Made by a program: the position numbers and the translations under genes
The notes under the pieces: generated by a model
Seen by the model: the letters and a program-made list of their open reading frames with translations, nothing else
Databases searched by the model: none
Told to the model about the DNA's origin: nothing
Assembly: GCA_963170165.1 (NCBI GenBank)
Contig: CAUJGQ010000075.1
Span: forward strand, 1 to 38,459
Length of the DNA: 38,459 bases
DNA from: Chloroflexota bacterium
GTDB taxonomy: Bacteria > Chloroflexota > Dehalococcoidia > CAUJGQ01
Reading direction: 5' to 3'
Part shown: piece after piece, positions 24,159-34,048 of the stretch
How the letters are laid out: each line of letters begins with the position of its first letter
Numbering within the stretch: the first letter of the stretch is position 1

Positions 24159-24204
24159 AGGACCGGGATCGCGCAGGGATCTGCTGCATGGCCGGTCCTT
24201 TTTT
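24159..24204 (+). terminator. Terminator-like hairpin in the prs leader (possible attenuator)
   Basis: AGGACCGG (24159-24166) pairs with CCGGTCCT (24192-24199), with an inner GCAG/CTGC stem (24173-24176 with 24181-24184), followed directly by TTTTTT (24199-24204). It ends 27 bases before the prs start. No plus-strand gene upstream needs termination, because the neighbouring genes on that side are on the minus strand. It therefore most likely acts on the prs transcript itself. Confidence 0.65.
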
Positions 24205-24231
24205 GTGGCCCGTGAAGGAGGAGAGCCGCCG

Positions 24232-25173
24232 GTGTATCAGGAGTTGAGTATCTTCACGGGCAACGCCCACCCTGCCCTTGCGCATGCCATCTGCGACTAC
24301 CTGGGCCGCCCCATCGGCCGGGCGAAGGTGTTTGAGTTCTCCAACGAGAACATCTTCGTCGAGATCGGCGAGAATGTCCGCCAGCGAGATGTGTTCATCG
24401 TGCAGCCCATCGTCTCACCCGTGAACACCCGGCTGATGGAGCTGCTGATCATGATCGATGCTTTCCGCCGTGCGTCGGCGGGGCGCATCACCGCGGTCAT
24501 TCCTTACTATGCCTATGGTCGCTCGGACAAGAAGGACCAGCCGCGCGTACCGATCACCGCCCGCCTGATCGCCAATATGCTGGAGACAGCGGGGGTTGAC
24601 CGCGTGCTGACCATGGACCTGCACGCTGGGCAGATTCAGGGCTTCTTCAACATCCCAGTGGACGAGCTGACCGCTGCCTACACCATCGCTGAGTACTTCC
24701 AGAGCAAGGCGCTGAGCGACATCGTGGTGGTGGCCACGGACCTGGGCGGGGCGAAGCGGGCCCGCAACCTGGCCGAGCGGCTGAGTGCACCGCTGGCCCT
24801 GATCGAAAAGCGCCGTGTCTCCAACGCCGACCAAACCGAGCTGATGACCGTGATCGGCGAGGTCAAGGGCCGTCGCGCCATCGTCATCGATGACGAGATT
24901 GACACCGCCGGCACGCTCATGCAGACGGTCCACGCCCTGTGTGAGCGCGGTGTCGTCGAGGTCTACGCCGCCGCCACCCACGGCATTCTTTCGGGCCCGG
25001 CCATCTCCCGCCTGTGTGGCAGCCCGCTGCGTGAGGTGGTGCTTGCTGACACAGTGCCATTGGCCGAACACAAGCAACTCGACGTGATCACCACGCTCAC
25101 CATCTCCCCACTGCTCGGCCAAGCGATCAGCCGCATCCACACCGGCCAGTCCGTGGGCGCGCTGTTTCACTAG
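24232..25173 (+). CDS. prs: Ribose-phosphate diphosphokinase (PRPP synthetase)
   Basis: The enzyme makes PRPP from ribose 5-phosphate and ATP, feeding nucleotide, His, Trp and NAD synthesis. The 313 residues match the normal length. Motifs are FTGNAHPALA, FSNENIFVEIGENVRQRDVFIVQ, YYAYGRSDKKDQPRVPITARL (92-112; the common form has YGYARQDRK), DLHAGQIQGFF (H131), DLGGAKRA, IEKRR and the PRPP loop VIDDEIDTAGTL (218-229). GTG 24232 is the start because AGGAGGAGAG lies just upstream; the frame is open to 24205. An extended -10 promoter and terminator-like leader hairpin precede it, suggesting transcription attenuation. It is monocistronic and cytosolic. Confidence 0.93.
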   Translation: MYQELSIFTGNAHPALAHAICDYLGRPIGRAKVFEFSNENIFVEIGENVRQRDVFIVQPIVSPVNTRLMELLIMIDAFRRASAGRITAVIPYYAYGRSDKKDQPRVPITARLIANMLETAGVDRVLTMDLHAGQIQGFFNIPVDELTAAYTIAEYFQSKALSDIVVVATDLGGAKRARNLAERLSAPLALIEKRRVSNADQTELMTVIGEVKGRRAIVIDDEIDTAGTLMQTVHALCERGVVEVYAAATHGILSGPAISRLCGSPLREVVLADTVPLAEHKQLDVITTLTISPLLGQAISRIHTGQSVGALFH

Positions 25174-25180
25174 CGAGCGT

Positions 25181-25216
25181 GTCAGCGGGTCAGCGGTCAG
25201 CGGTCAGCTTTCCGCT
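25181..25216 (+). repeat. Tandem GTCAGCGG repeat
   Basis: Several 7-8-base units (GTCAGCGG, GTCAGCGG, GTCAGCGG, GTCAGC) occur in a row shortly after the prs stop. Related runs lie at 1451-1476, 4944-4963, 37697-37726 and 37831-37864. Confidence 0.55.
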
Positions 25217-25435
25217 ACTGGTGAAACGATCCGAACACCTGCCTGCTACTCAGTGCCAACAATCGAGCGGAAGAGCCGTTTCGCGCGATCGCTGACAGAA
25301 GTAGCGAAGCATAGCGGCCTGGCCAGCGAGAGTATGCGTATCGCGTGGCGCTGCCCGCCTATCTGGCTAGGGTCTGCCAGGCGCTCGCCGCGCCCAGCCA
25401 GCCTCGCTCATTGGCGCGGCCTGACCACTACCTGT

Positions 25436-25473
25436 CCCTTCGTTCGCGTGACAGCGCATACGTGAACGAAGGG
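25436..25473. promoter_or_regulatory. Long palindrome upstream of the LuxR-type regulator
   Basis: CCCTTCGTTCGCGT (25436-25449) pairs with ACGTGAACGAAGGG (25460-25473) over 14 positions with one G-U pair, around a 10-base centre. It lies about 85 bases before the regulator start. No U tract follows, so an operator or RNA stem is at least as likely as a terminator. Confidence 0.4.
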
Positions 25474-25547
25474 GAGGGAGAGGATCTGAAGCGGTTAGCT
25501 GTATTCCTCTCCGCAGCAGGCCGAGAGACGTGCGATGCGCTGCTGGG

Positions 25548-25553
25548 TACACT
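25548..25553 (+). promoter_or_regulatory. Candidate -10 for a leaderless transcript
   Basis: TACACT ends six bases before ATG 25560, and there is no ribosome binding site before that ATG. This spacing fits transcription starting at the start codon. Confidence 0.35.
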
Positions 25554-25559
25554 TGCCCC

Positions 25560-27881
<2,322 letters not shown>

Positions 27882-27896
27882 GCCGCTCCCCGTCAC

Positions 27897-27918
27897 CGAT
27901 AGCAGGATGCTGTTATCG
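27897..27918 (+). terminator. Hairpin after the LuxR-type regulator gene
   Basis: CGATAGCAG (27897-27905) pairs with CTGTTATCG (27910-27918) over nine positions with one G-U pair, around a GATG loop, 15 bases past the stop. There is no U tract. Confidence 0.45.
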
Positions 27919-28030
27919 CCGGTGTGCTTCGGCATACCCGCGAGAATCACAGTGCCCTGCGATGGCGGCCCCTCCCCATCCTGCGAGGCTGTGGTCACGA
28001 GAGAACCACACCACAGGGAGGGACACGGCC

Positions 28031-28585
28031 ATGACGACGCAGACGACCACCAACCAGCCGAGCACGAAGGGCACGCGGGCATTTATCGGAGCGACGGTGT
28101 GCACCGTCGCCGTGCTGAGCGGCGCGGTCCTGTGGCAGGCGCGGCCCGGCGATCACGTGGCGCCCCCCGCCACAAGCCAGAGAGGCAGCACCAGCAACGA
28201 GGGCGCACCAGCGCTGGGCGGGCTGGCCGAACGGTACCGGGAGCAGGCGCGCTCGGCGGCGGACGAGCGGGAGGCGCGCGTGACGTCGATGGGCGGGATG
28301 GCGGAGTTGTACGCGGCGCAGGCGGGCTCGGGCAGCGACGGTGCGCCGGACGGTAGTGCGGAACAGACAGGAGCGGAGCCGCGCTACGTGTACCTCGTCG
28401 GCTCCCAAGTGGCGGCCACGGCGATACGACAGTTCGCGGTAGGGGCCGGCCAGATCCACGTGGTCGAGACCGAGGAGGACGCATCCCGGGTCCGGGCCGG
28501 CTTCATTGGGCGCGGCGTCACGGTCATTGACCTGCGCGGCGCGCCTGGCGCCTGCGGCACCGATTTCGTGCTTGCCTCCTGTTAG
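28031..28585 (+). CDS. Membrane-anchored protein of unknown function
   Basis: ATG 28031 has AGGGAGGGA upstream and opens a 184-residue frame. One hydrophobic segment (about 17-35) is preceded by a short polar Thr-rich N-terminus, so the rest is probably outside the membrane. The following low-complexity part contains two related units, GGLAERYREQA (63-73) and GGMAELYAAQA (88-98). The C-terminal 65 residues (PRYVYLVGSQVAATAIRQF onward) look like a compact alpha/beta domain and end in two Cys (C175, C184). I do not recognise the family. A pair of GC hairpins follows the stop. It may belong with the STAND regulator by position only. Confidence 0.62.
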   Translation: MTTQTTTNQPSTKGTRAFIGATVCTVAVLSGAVLWQARPGDHVAPPATSQRGSTSNEGAPALGGLAERYREQARSAADEREARVTSMGGMAELYAAQAGSGSDGAPDGSAEQTGAEPRYVYLVGSQVAATAIRQFAVGAGQIHVVETEEDASRVRAGFIGRGVTVIDLRGAPGACGTDFVLASC

Positions 28586-28611
28586 GCCTCGCTGCGATGC
28601 CGGCCGATTCG

Positions 28612-28670
28612 CCGGGGGTGGGCGGCTCACACGCCCGCACCCGGCGGACCGCTGCGGCCCGGCGCCGCAG
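28612..28670 (+). terminator. Tandem GC hairpins after the membrane-anchored protein gene
   Basis: An imperfect stem pairs 28612-28624 with 28632-28644, and a second stem pairs CTGCGG (28652-28657) with CCGCAG (28665-28670). They start about 27 bases after the stop. No U tract follows. Confidence 0.4.
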
Positions 28671-28927
28671 TGAGGGGAGTTGACGAGGTCTCACAAAGCC
28701 CGTTTATGGAGCTTCGCCGCCCGACCGTGGTTTCCGGCCCGCTTCCGGGGTGCGCCCGGTGCCACTGCTCACTCTGCGCCACCTTCGGCATCTCCGAGTC
28801 GACGTTCTATCGCGACGTAGCCCGGGACAGGACCGCGCCACTGCGGGTGCCACCAGCTGAGCCGGCCACGACACGGAGCGCCGAAGCATCAGCACACCAA
28901 GCCCTGAAAGTCACAGCAAGAGCGTAA
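28670..28927 (+). pseudogene. Possible remnant of an excisionase-like HTH gene
   Basis: An 85-codon frame includes FGISESTFYRDVARDRTAPLRV, which resembles the AlpA/HTH_17 helix-turn-helix common in excisionases and small phage or plasmid regulators (Gly-Ile/Val-Ser-x-Ser-Thr-x-Tyr). The residues before and after it do not look conserved, and no ribosome binding site precedes the frame's start. It could be a decayed fragment or a very divergent small regulator. It lies in a 382-base gap that otherwise holds only hairpins and a -10-like box (28941-28946). Confidence 0.3.
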
Positions 28928-28940
28928 CGGACCAGCAGGG

Positions 28941-28946
28941 TACACT
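28941..28946 (+). promoter_or_regulatory. Candidate -10 for the MFS exporter gene
   Basis: TACACT lies 21 bases before ATG 28968, the same hexamer seen before the STAND regulator. The -35 is not evident. Confidence 0.3.
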
Positions 28947-28967
28947 GGCGCGAGGGGCCGACGAACC

Positions 28968-30200
28968 ATGCGGGAATTGGTGCTGCGGCAGCAAATGGCC
29001 GGAGCGCGCGGCGGCATGTTGCGCTCGCTGCGGCACCGCGACTTCCGGCTGTTCTGGGTGGGGTTGGGGCTGGCGCTCACCGGCTTCCAGGTGCAGCGCG
29101 TGGCGCTCGGCTTTCTCGCCTATGACCTCACCGGCTCGGCGCTGTTCCTGACGCTCGTCTTCGGCGGTGACTCCCTCCCCATGATCGTGTTATCCCCCAT
29201 CGGTGGGGTGATGGTGGACCGCGTGAACCGGCGGACGCTGCTGCTGGTGACGCGCACGCTGATCGCCGCCACCGGCGTGGCCATCGGCGCGCTGGTGCTC
29301 ACCGGCCTGGTGGAGCCGTGGCACCTGCTGGTCTTCGCACTCGCCACCGGCGTGCTCTATGCCTTCGATATCCCCGCCCGCCAGGCGGCGATCCGCGACC
29401 TGGTACCGGATGAGGACTTCTTCAACGCTGTGGCGCTGTCATCCAGCATCATCCAGGCGTCGCGCATCGTCGGTCCGGCCATTGGCGGGCTGGCGCTGGT
29501 GACGACCGGGCCGGGCGGGGCGTTTCTGTGCATGGGCGCGGGCAACCTCGGGCTGGTGGTGATGGTGGCGCTGATGCGGCTGCCGCACCGGCCTCTGCCG
29601 CGCACACAAGGCACCCTGGCCAACCTCAAGGACGGCTTCCGCTTCATCCTGCGCAACGAGCCGGTGTGGATGCTGATGCTGATGTCCGCCATCCCGGCGA
29701 TGTTCGCGATGACCTATCAGTCGCTGACACCGGTATTCGCCGAGGATGTTCTCGGGCAGGGACGCGGCGCCATCGGTGCGATGCTGACAGCGGCAGGCGC
29801 CGGGGCGCTGGCCGGCTCGATGACGGTGGCCGCCGTGGGCGAGCGCTTCGGCCGGCCTTCCGCCTCAGCGATGGCCGCCATCATCTTCAGCCTGCTGGTG
29901 GTGGCGTTCGCCCTGTCACCCACATACCCGCTGTCGCTGGCGCTGCTGGTGGCGGTGGGGCTGGCGGGCGCGGTCTACTCCGTCTCCAACAGCACGCTGG
30001 TGCAGTCGATCACGCCGCGTGACCTGCAAGGGCGGGTGATGGGCGTCTATCAGTTGACCTGGAACGTGCAGCTGGCCGGCTCATTACTGATCGGCGCTCT
30101 GGCCGACGCGGCCGGTGCACCGTTAGCCCTCACCATCGCCGGTGTCATATCCGCCACCACCGTCGTCGGCCTGCTTGCCCTGCGCCGCAGCGTGGTGTGA
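28968..30200 (+). CDS. MFS transporter, EntS/MFS_3-like exporter
   Basis: The 410-residue membrane protein resembles the MFS_3 (enterobactin exporter-like) group. LRHRDFRLFWVGLGLALTGFQVQRVALGFLAYDLTGSALFLTL begins the core, VDRVNRRTLLLVTR lies in the position of motif A, and FDIPARQAAIRDLVPDEDFFNAVAL is a highly typical block. About eleven to twelve helices are visible. Members export siderophores, macrolides or other small molecules. GAGGGG lies about ten bases before ATG 28968; ATG 29016 (MLRSLRHRD) is an alternative closer to the conserved start. A HAD-like gene follows after 33 bases. Confidence 0.87.
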   Translation: MRELVLRQQMAGARGGMLRSLRHRDFRLFWVGLGLALTGFQVQRVALGFLAYDLTGSALFLTLVFGGDSLPMIVLSPIGGVMVDRVNRRTLLLVTRTLIAATGVAIGALVLTGLVEPWHLLVFALATGVLYAFDIPARQAAIRDLVPDEDFFNAVALSSSIIQASRIVGPAIGGLALVTTGPGGAFLCMGAGNLGLVVMVALMRLPHRPLPRTQGTLANLKDGFRFILRNEPVWMLMLMSAIPAMFAMTYQSLTPVFAEDVLGQGRGAIGAMLTAAGAGALAGSMTVAAVGERFGRPSASAMAAIIFSLLVVAFALSPTYPLSLALLVAVGLAGAVYSVSNSTLVQSITPRDLQGRVMGVYQLTWNVQLAGSLLIGALADAAGAPLALTIAGVISATTVVGLLALRRSVV

Positions 30201-30233
30201 GCCGGTGACCACCAACGTTGCCGTGGAGGGCCA

Positions 30234-30659
30234 GTGACTCGCGCCCGCATCTTCTTCGATGTCGATGACACGCTCCTCACCTGGGATCACCGGCTGCGCC
30301 CGCACGCGCGGGAGGTGATCGGCGCGCTGGCGGCAGGCGGGTTTGCTGTCTATCTGTGGTCCGGCGCGGGGGTGCGCTGGGAGGTGGCCTGGGCGCACGA
30401 CCTGGCCCGGCACATCACCGGCTGCTTCGAGAAGCCTCTGTCCCGTCATCGTGAACGGCTGGCGGGGTTAGGCGTGCCATTCGTGCCTGATCACGTCGTC
30501 GATGACGATGAGGACATCGTCCGCGTCTTCGGCGGTACCCACGTACCCGCGCCGCTGGAGCCGTTGCACGAAGACCGCCACTTGCTGCGCGTGCTGGCCG
30601 ATGTCGCTGCACGCTTCGGCCTGCCCGCACACGACGGCATACTGCATGAGACAACCTGA
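30234..30659 (+). CDS. HAD-like hydrolase superfamily protein
   Basis: The 141-residue protein starts RIFFDVDDTLLTWDH, with the HAD nucleophile pair D9 and D11, and has a motif II-like YLWSGAG Ser. The later VDDDEDIVRVFGG is consistent with an acidic motif IV. No cap domain is present, so it is a minimal member, probably a small-molecule or protein phosphatase, or a non-enzymatic relative. It starts with GTG 30234 behind GGAGGG. It lies 33 bases after the MFS gene and may be co-transcribed with it. The substrate is unknown. Confidence 0.75.
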   Translation: MTRARIFFDVDDTLLTWDHRLRPHAREVIGALAAGGFAVYLWSGAGVRWEVAWAHDLARHITGCFEKPLSRHRERLAGLGVPFVPDHVVDDDEDIVRVFGGTHVPAPLEPLHEDRHLLRVLADVAARFGLPAHDGILHETT

Positions 30660-30689
30660 CGGCGCGGGGCGGCCCGTACATTCGTTCCC

Positions 30690-30719
30690 TTGCTGACGGC
30701 CGGCGCTCGCCCCTATGCT
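30690..30719 (+). promoter_or_regulatory. Putative promoter for the 5'-nucleotidase gene
   Basis: TTGCTG (30690-30695) and TATGCT (30714-30719) are separated by 18 bases. The ribosome binding site GGGGAG (30735-30740) and ATG 30750 follow at suitable distances. Confidence 0.45.
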
Positions 30720-30749
30720 GACGGCGATCCTTGTGGGGAGTACAGCGGC

Positions 30750-32276
30750 ATGGCACGGCGCCGTTTGGTGGCACTGGTGGTGGGGCTGGCCCTGGTGACG
30801 ACGCTGGGCTGGGGGCGCGTACCGGAGCGCGCACGGGCCGGCCAGGCGGCAGGCGTGACGATCCTGTTTGATACACACCTGCACGGCAATCTGACCGGCA
30901 GCGGCGATGTGACGATGGCTCACTACGCCGGCCTCATCGCGCAGCGGCGGGCCGCCAACCCCGGCGCGCTGTTCCTGGGAGCGGGCGATGACCTCGGCTC
31001 ATCGGCGATGTCCTCCATCTTCAAGGGCAGGCAGATGGTGGATGCCTTCAACGCCATGGGCCTGGACGCCAATACCCTGGGGAACCACGAGTTTGACTAC
31101 GGTCCGGACAACTTCTTGGAGCAGGCACGGGCCGCCCGTTTCGCCTGGGTAACGGCCAACGTCACCGATCGCCGCACCGGCGGGCCATTCGGTGAGGAGG
31201 TAGGGGTCCGGCGCTTCGTCATCAAAGAGGTGAACGGCGTACGCGTGGGCATCACGGGCGTCGCCTGGTTGTTTACCTCGGCCACCAACGCCGGCCCCAA
31301 CCTGGTGGTAGACGACCCGGTCACGGCGCTGCGGTCGCTGACGCCGCGCATGCGGGCAGAGGGCGCGCAGCTGGTAGTGGTGATGTCGCACCTGTGCGGC
31401 GTCCAGGCGGAAGCAGTGGCCGCACAGGTGGACGGCATCGATGCCATCATTGGAGACCACTGTGCCGAGCGGCTGAAGGAAGCCAAGCTGATCAACAACA
31501 CCATCGTCGCCCGCCGTGGCGATGAGTTTGATGCGCTGGGTGAGCTGACACTGCGTGTGGAGAGCGGCCGCCGGGTGAGTTTCTCCTATACCGATCACGA
31601 GGTGACCAAAGACACCCCGGTAGACCCCGCGTTGACGGCGCTGGTGGCGGATTACCGCCGGCGCCTGGATGCAGAACTGGAGGTCGTCATCGGCGAGACC
31701 ACCGAGCCGCTGGACAACCGCCGGCCGGTGGTGCGCGGGGCGGAGTCCAACACCGGTAACCTCATCGCCGACACGCTGCACGCCTGGGGGAAAGCCGACG
31801 TCGCGCTGCAAAACGGCGGCGGTGTTCGCGGGGAACGCATCGTCCCGGCCGGGCCGGTGACACGCGCGACTATCCTGGAGATCCTGCCGTTCAACAACAC
31901 GGCGGCGCTGCTGCGGGTGACGGGCGTCCAGCTGCGCGCGGCGCTGGAGAATGGTGTCAGTGGCCAGGTGGGCACGGCGGGCAAGTTCCCGCAGGTCAGC
32001 GGCCTGACCTTCGTCTACAACCCCGACGCCCCATCGGGCAGTCGCGTGCTGAGCGTGGCGGTCGGCGGCCGGCCACTGGACCCGGCGGCCACCTACACGC
32101 TTGCCACTAACGACTTTGTGGCGGGCGGCGGTGACGACTACACCATGCTCAGGGACGCCGAGGTGCTGATCCCAGCCGCCGCCGGCCCGCTGGTCTCCGT
32201 GCTGGTGATTGAGGCCGTGGAGGCAGCGGGGACGATTGCGCCCAAGGTGGAAGGGCGGATCAACACGGGGCGGTGA
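30750..32276 (+). CDS. Exported bifunctional metallophosphatase/5'-nucleotidase (UshA-like)
   Basis: The 508-residue protein begins with a signal peptide (ARRRLVALVVGLALVTTLGW). A calcineurin-like domain has FDTHLHG (D41, H43), GAGDDLG (D80), LGNHEFDYG (N112, H113) and VMSHLCG; the last metal block reads IIGDHC where many relatives have GGHTH. The C-terminal nucleotide-specificity domain shows ESNTGNLIADTLHAWG, LQNGGGVRG, ILPFNNTAALLRVTG and TNDFVAGGGDDY. It should dephosphorylate nucleotides or related phosphate esters outside the cell for phosphate or nucleoside scavenging. ATG 30750 is preferred over the open frame start at 30690 because GGGGAG lies nine bases upstream and it places the signal at the N-terminus. 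A promoter precedes it, so it is probably monocistronic. Confidence 0.9.
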   Translation: MARRRLVALVVGLALVTTLGWGRVPERARAGQAAGVTILFDTHLHGNLTGSGDVTMAHYAGLIAQRRAANPGALFLGAGDDLGSSAMSSIFKGRQMVDAFNAMGLDANTLGNHEFDYGPDNFLEQARAARFAWVTANVTDRRTGGPFGEEVGVRRFVIKEVNGVRVGITGVAWLFTSATNAGPNLVVDDPVTALRSLTPRMRAEGAQLVVVMSHLCGVQAEAVAAQVDGIDAIIGDHCAERLKEAKLINNTIVARRGDEFDALGELTLRVESGRRVSFSYTDHEVTKDTPVDPALTALVADYRRRLDAELEVVIGETTEPLDNRRPVVRGAESNTGNLIADTLHAWGKADVALQNGGGVRGERIVPAGPVTRATILEILPFNNTAALLRVTGVQLRAALENGVSGQVGTAGKFPQVSGLTFVYNPDAPSGSRVLSVAVGGRPLDPAATYTLATNDFVAGGGDDYTMLRDAEVLIPAAAGPLVSVLVIEAVEAAGTIAPKVEGRINTGR

Positions 32277-32606
32277 GGCCCGCGCTCACCGGCTGCTGCG
32301 CGGACGGTCTTGCCTGCGAACACGACATGGGCGCCAGCGCGGACGTGACGGGGCGGGCAGTGCGGACGCAGGCAGCACGAGCCGGTTCCACAGGTCCCGA
32401 GCGGTGACGGGCGGGCGCGGAATGGGAATCTCGACGCGCGGCCCGGGAGCGCGGTGGAGAAAGACGGCGCGGGGAATCAGCGGGTCTGGTCGCATCATCG
32501 TGCTCGTCGGTCAGCGTTCATGGACGCCCGCCCTGCCCGGCTGGATGCCGGCTGCACGCGCTGACCTCATGGTAGTGGTTCCTGCGCCAAGGTGGGGATA
32601 CGGGGC
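32277..32606. other. Intergenic region between convergent 5'-nucleotidase and RDD genes
   Basis: No supported gene lies in these 330 bases. A 70-codon minus-strand frame (32286-32498) lacks a ribosome binding site and a recognisable motif. Repeated GCGGAC and GACGGGCGGG-like words are present but no clear terminator is seen. Confidence 0.35.
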
Positions 32607-33299
32607 TCATACCGCCCGCGCTGCCTGTGTCCCGCAGATAGCGCAGTAGCGCGCCCGGGGCAGCATGCCGCTGCCGCAGGCAGCGCACCAGCGCGTGCTG
32701 GCTGTCACCGTGGCGCGCTGCTCCGCTCCGGCCGTCAGTTCAACCGGTTCGGCATGTACCACCAGCGTTCCCGCCAGCTTGTCATGCAGGCACTGACGGT
32801 CTTTGTCCCACAGCAGCCAGCAGGCATCGAGCAGCCAGTAACCGGGGATGAGGAAGTTGAGCACCCCCGCGCCGATGGCTGAGCGCAGGAGCATCGTCCA
32901 CAGCCCGGCGATGCTGCCGTCGGTGCGTACCACGCGGAGCCCGAGTAGCAGCTTGACCGGCGTCTGCCCCTGTGGCGCCACAGCCAGCCACCAGCCGGCA
33001 TAGGCGCAGGCAGGCGTCAGGAGCAGGGCGATCAGCGCTCGTCCCTCGGCGTTGGTGTAGCGAAGGCTCCCGCCAAAGGCGAAGGTGACGATCAGGGCGA
33101 ACAGCACCAGGGCAGTACCGGCGAACACCGCCAGGGCCGGCAGAAACAGCGCCGCTCCAGCCAGCCGCCTCCCCGGCTCCGCCACCTGCCAGCCCCGGTC
33201 ATCTGGCGCCGCGAGCAGGCCGCAGGCCGGGCAGCGGCGGCCGCCGGCGCGGCCAGTGGCGCAGCGCGGGCAGGTAACGGCCGGCCGGTCAGCATCCAC
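32607..33299 (-). CDS. Zinc-ribbon RDD-family membrane protein (copy 1 of 3)
   Basis: The 230-residue protein has an N-terminal zinc ribbon (CPRC, C10/C13, and CPACG, C23/C26), then GRRLAGAALFL with three to four membrane helices. The RDD-type blocks are PQGQTPVKLLLGLRVVRTDG and DKDRQCLHDKLAGTLVV. A second ribbon closes the C-terminus (CAACG...CAICGTQ). RDD proteins are small membrane proteins, some linked to ion or proton exchange. GTG 33299 is the start and it follows the next copy by 15 bases, so translation may be coupled. The likely function is membrane-associated metal or ion handling, but that is inference. Confidence 0.82.
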   Translation of the reverse strand: MDADRPAVTCPRCATGRAGGRRCPACGLLAAPDDRGWQVAEPGRRLAGAALFLPALAVFAGTALVLFALIVTFAFGGSLRYTNAEGRALIALLLTPACAYAGWWLAVAPQGQTPVKLLLGLRVVRTDGSIAGLWTMLLRSAIGAGVLNFLIPGYWLLDACWLLWDKDRQCLHDKLAGTLVVHAEPVELTAGAEQRATVTASTRWCAACGSGMLPRARYCAICGTQAARAV

Positions 33300-33314
33300 G
33301 GAGCGTGCTCGCGG

Positions 33315-33977
33315 TTATGGTTGTGGCGCGGGCGCGGGCAGGTTGACGGTGTTCTCCCGTTTCCCGGGAGCCACACTCGCTGCCCTGACAGCATAGGTGC
33401 CGGCCAGCCGGTCATGCAGCGCCCGCCGGTCCGTATCGATCAACAGCGCCAGCAGATCAGCGAGCAGGTACAGCGGCCCGATCGCAGCGAGCGGCCACAG
33501 GCCAAGGCGCTGGACGATGTATGGGACGATCCCGCCCAACAGCCACATGCCGAGCGCCGCCCGTACGAACAGCCGCACACGACGTGCGGCGCGGCCATTC
33601 GCCGTGATCACCCGCATCCCTAGCCACCGCTTGATGGGCGATTGCCCCTGCCCGGCCAGCGCCAGCCAGCCGAGCCCGTAGAGAATTGGTATCGCCAGCA
33701 GCGCGCTCCACATCAGCGCTTCCTGAAAGCCGGAGGGATAGTCCTCGGAGTGCTGCAGCGTGGAGAGGACGGCGATCACTGCAAGGAAAAACGGAACGAC
33801 GGACAGCGCCATCGTGCCGGCAAACAGTGCCCCACCTGCCAGCCGCCGCCCCAGCCCGGCCAGCTCCCAGGCGCTGCCGTCCTGGGCAGTGAGGAGCCCG
33901 CACGCCTGACAGCTCAGCCCCCTGGCGCGGGCAGCCTGGCAGCGCGGACAGGTGAGGGCAGGCGCAGCCGTGGCCAT
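33315..33977 (-). CDS. Zinc-ribbon RDD-family membrane protein (copy 2 of 3)
   Basis: The 220-residue protein has the same build as its neighbours: N-terminal ribbon (CPRC and CQAC, C10/C13/C23/C26), GRRLAGGALFAGTMALSVV, then GQGQSPIKRWLGMRVITANG and DTDRRALHDRLAGTYAV. It lacks the C-terminal ribbon found in the other two copies and ends in a Pro/Ala tail. Three to four membrane helices are expected. It lies 15 bases before copy 1 and 71 bases after copy 3. Confidence 0.82.
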   Translation of the reverse strand: MATAAPALTCPRCQAARARGLSCQACGLLTAQDGSAWELAGLGRRLAGGALFAGTMALSVVPFFLAVIAVLSTLQHSEDYPSGFQEALMWSALLAIPILYGLGWLALAGQGQSPIKRWLGMRVITANGRAARRVRLFVRAALGMWLLGGIVPYIVQRLGLWPLAAIGPLYLLADLLALLIDTDRRALHDRLAGTYAVRAASVAPGKRENTVNLPAPAPQP

Positions 33978-34048
33978 GCTTCGGCTCCTGCGGGCGGGTA
34001 CTCCTTCACCAACGTCATCCGCGGGCGTCGCGTTTCACCGGCCGGACG

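Larger units (their letters stand above)
25174..25559. other. Intergenic region between prs and the LuxR-type regulator
   Basis: No gene is seen in these 386 bases. They begin with a tandem GTCAGCGG repeat (25181-25216), contain a 14-bp imperfect palindrome (25436-25473), and end with a TACACT -10 candidate just before the regulator's ATG. Confidence 0.45.

Noticed and set aside
25174-25559. CRISPR-like array in the repeat-bearing gap
   Set aside because: The GTCAGCGG words are short and contiguous with no spacers of regular length.
32286-32498. 70-codon minus-strand frame after the 5'-nucleotidase gene
   Set aside because: No ribosome binding site, no motif and Arg/Pro-rich composition typical of chance frames in this DNA.
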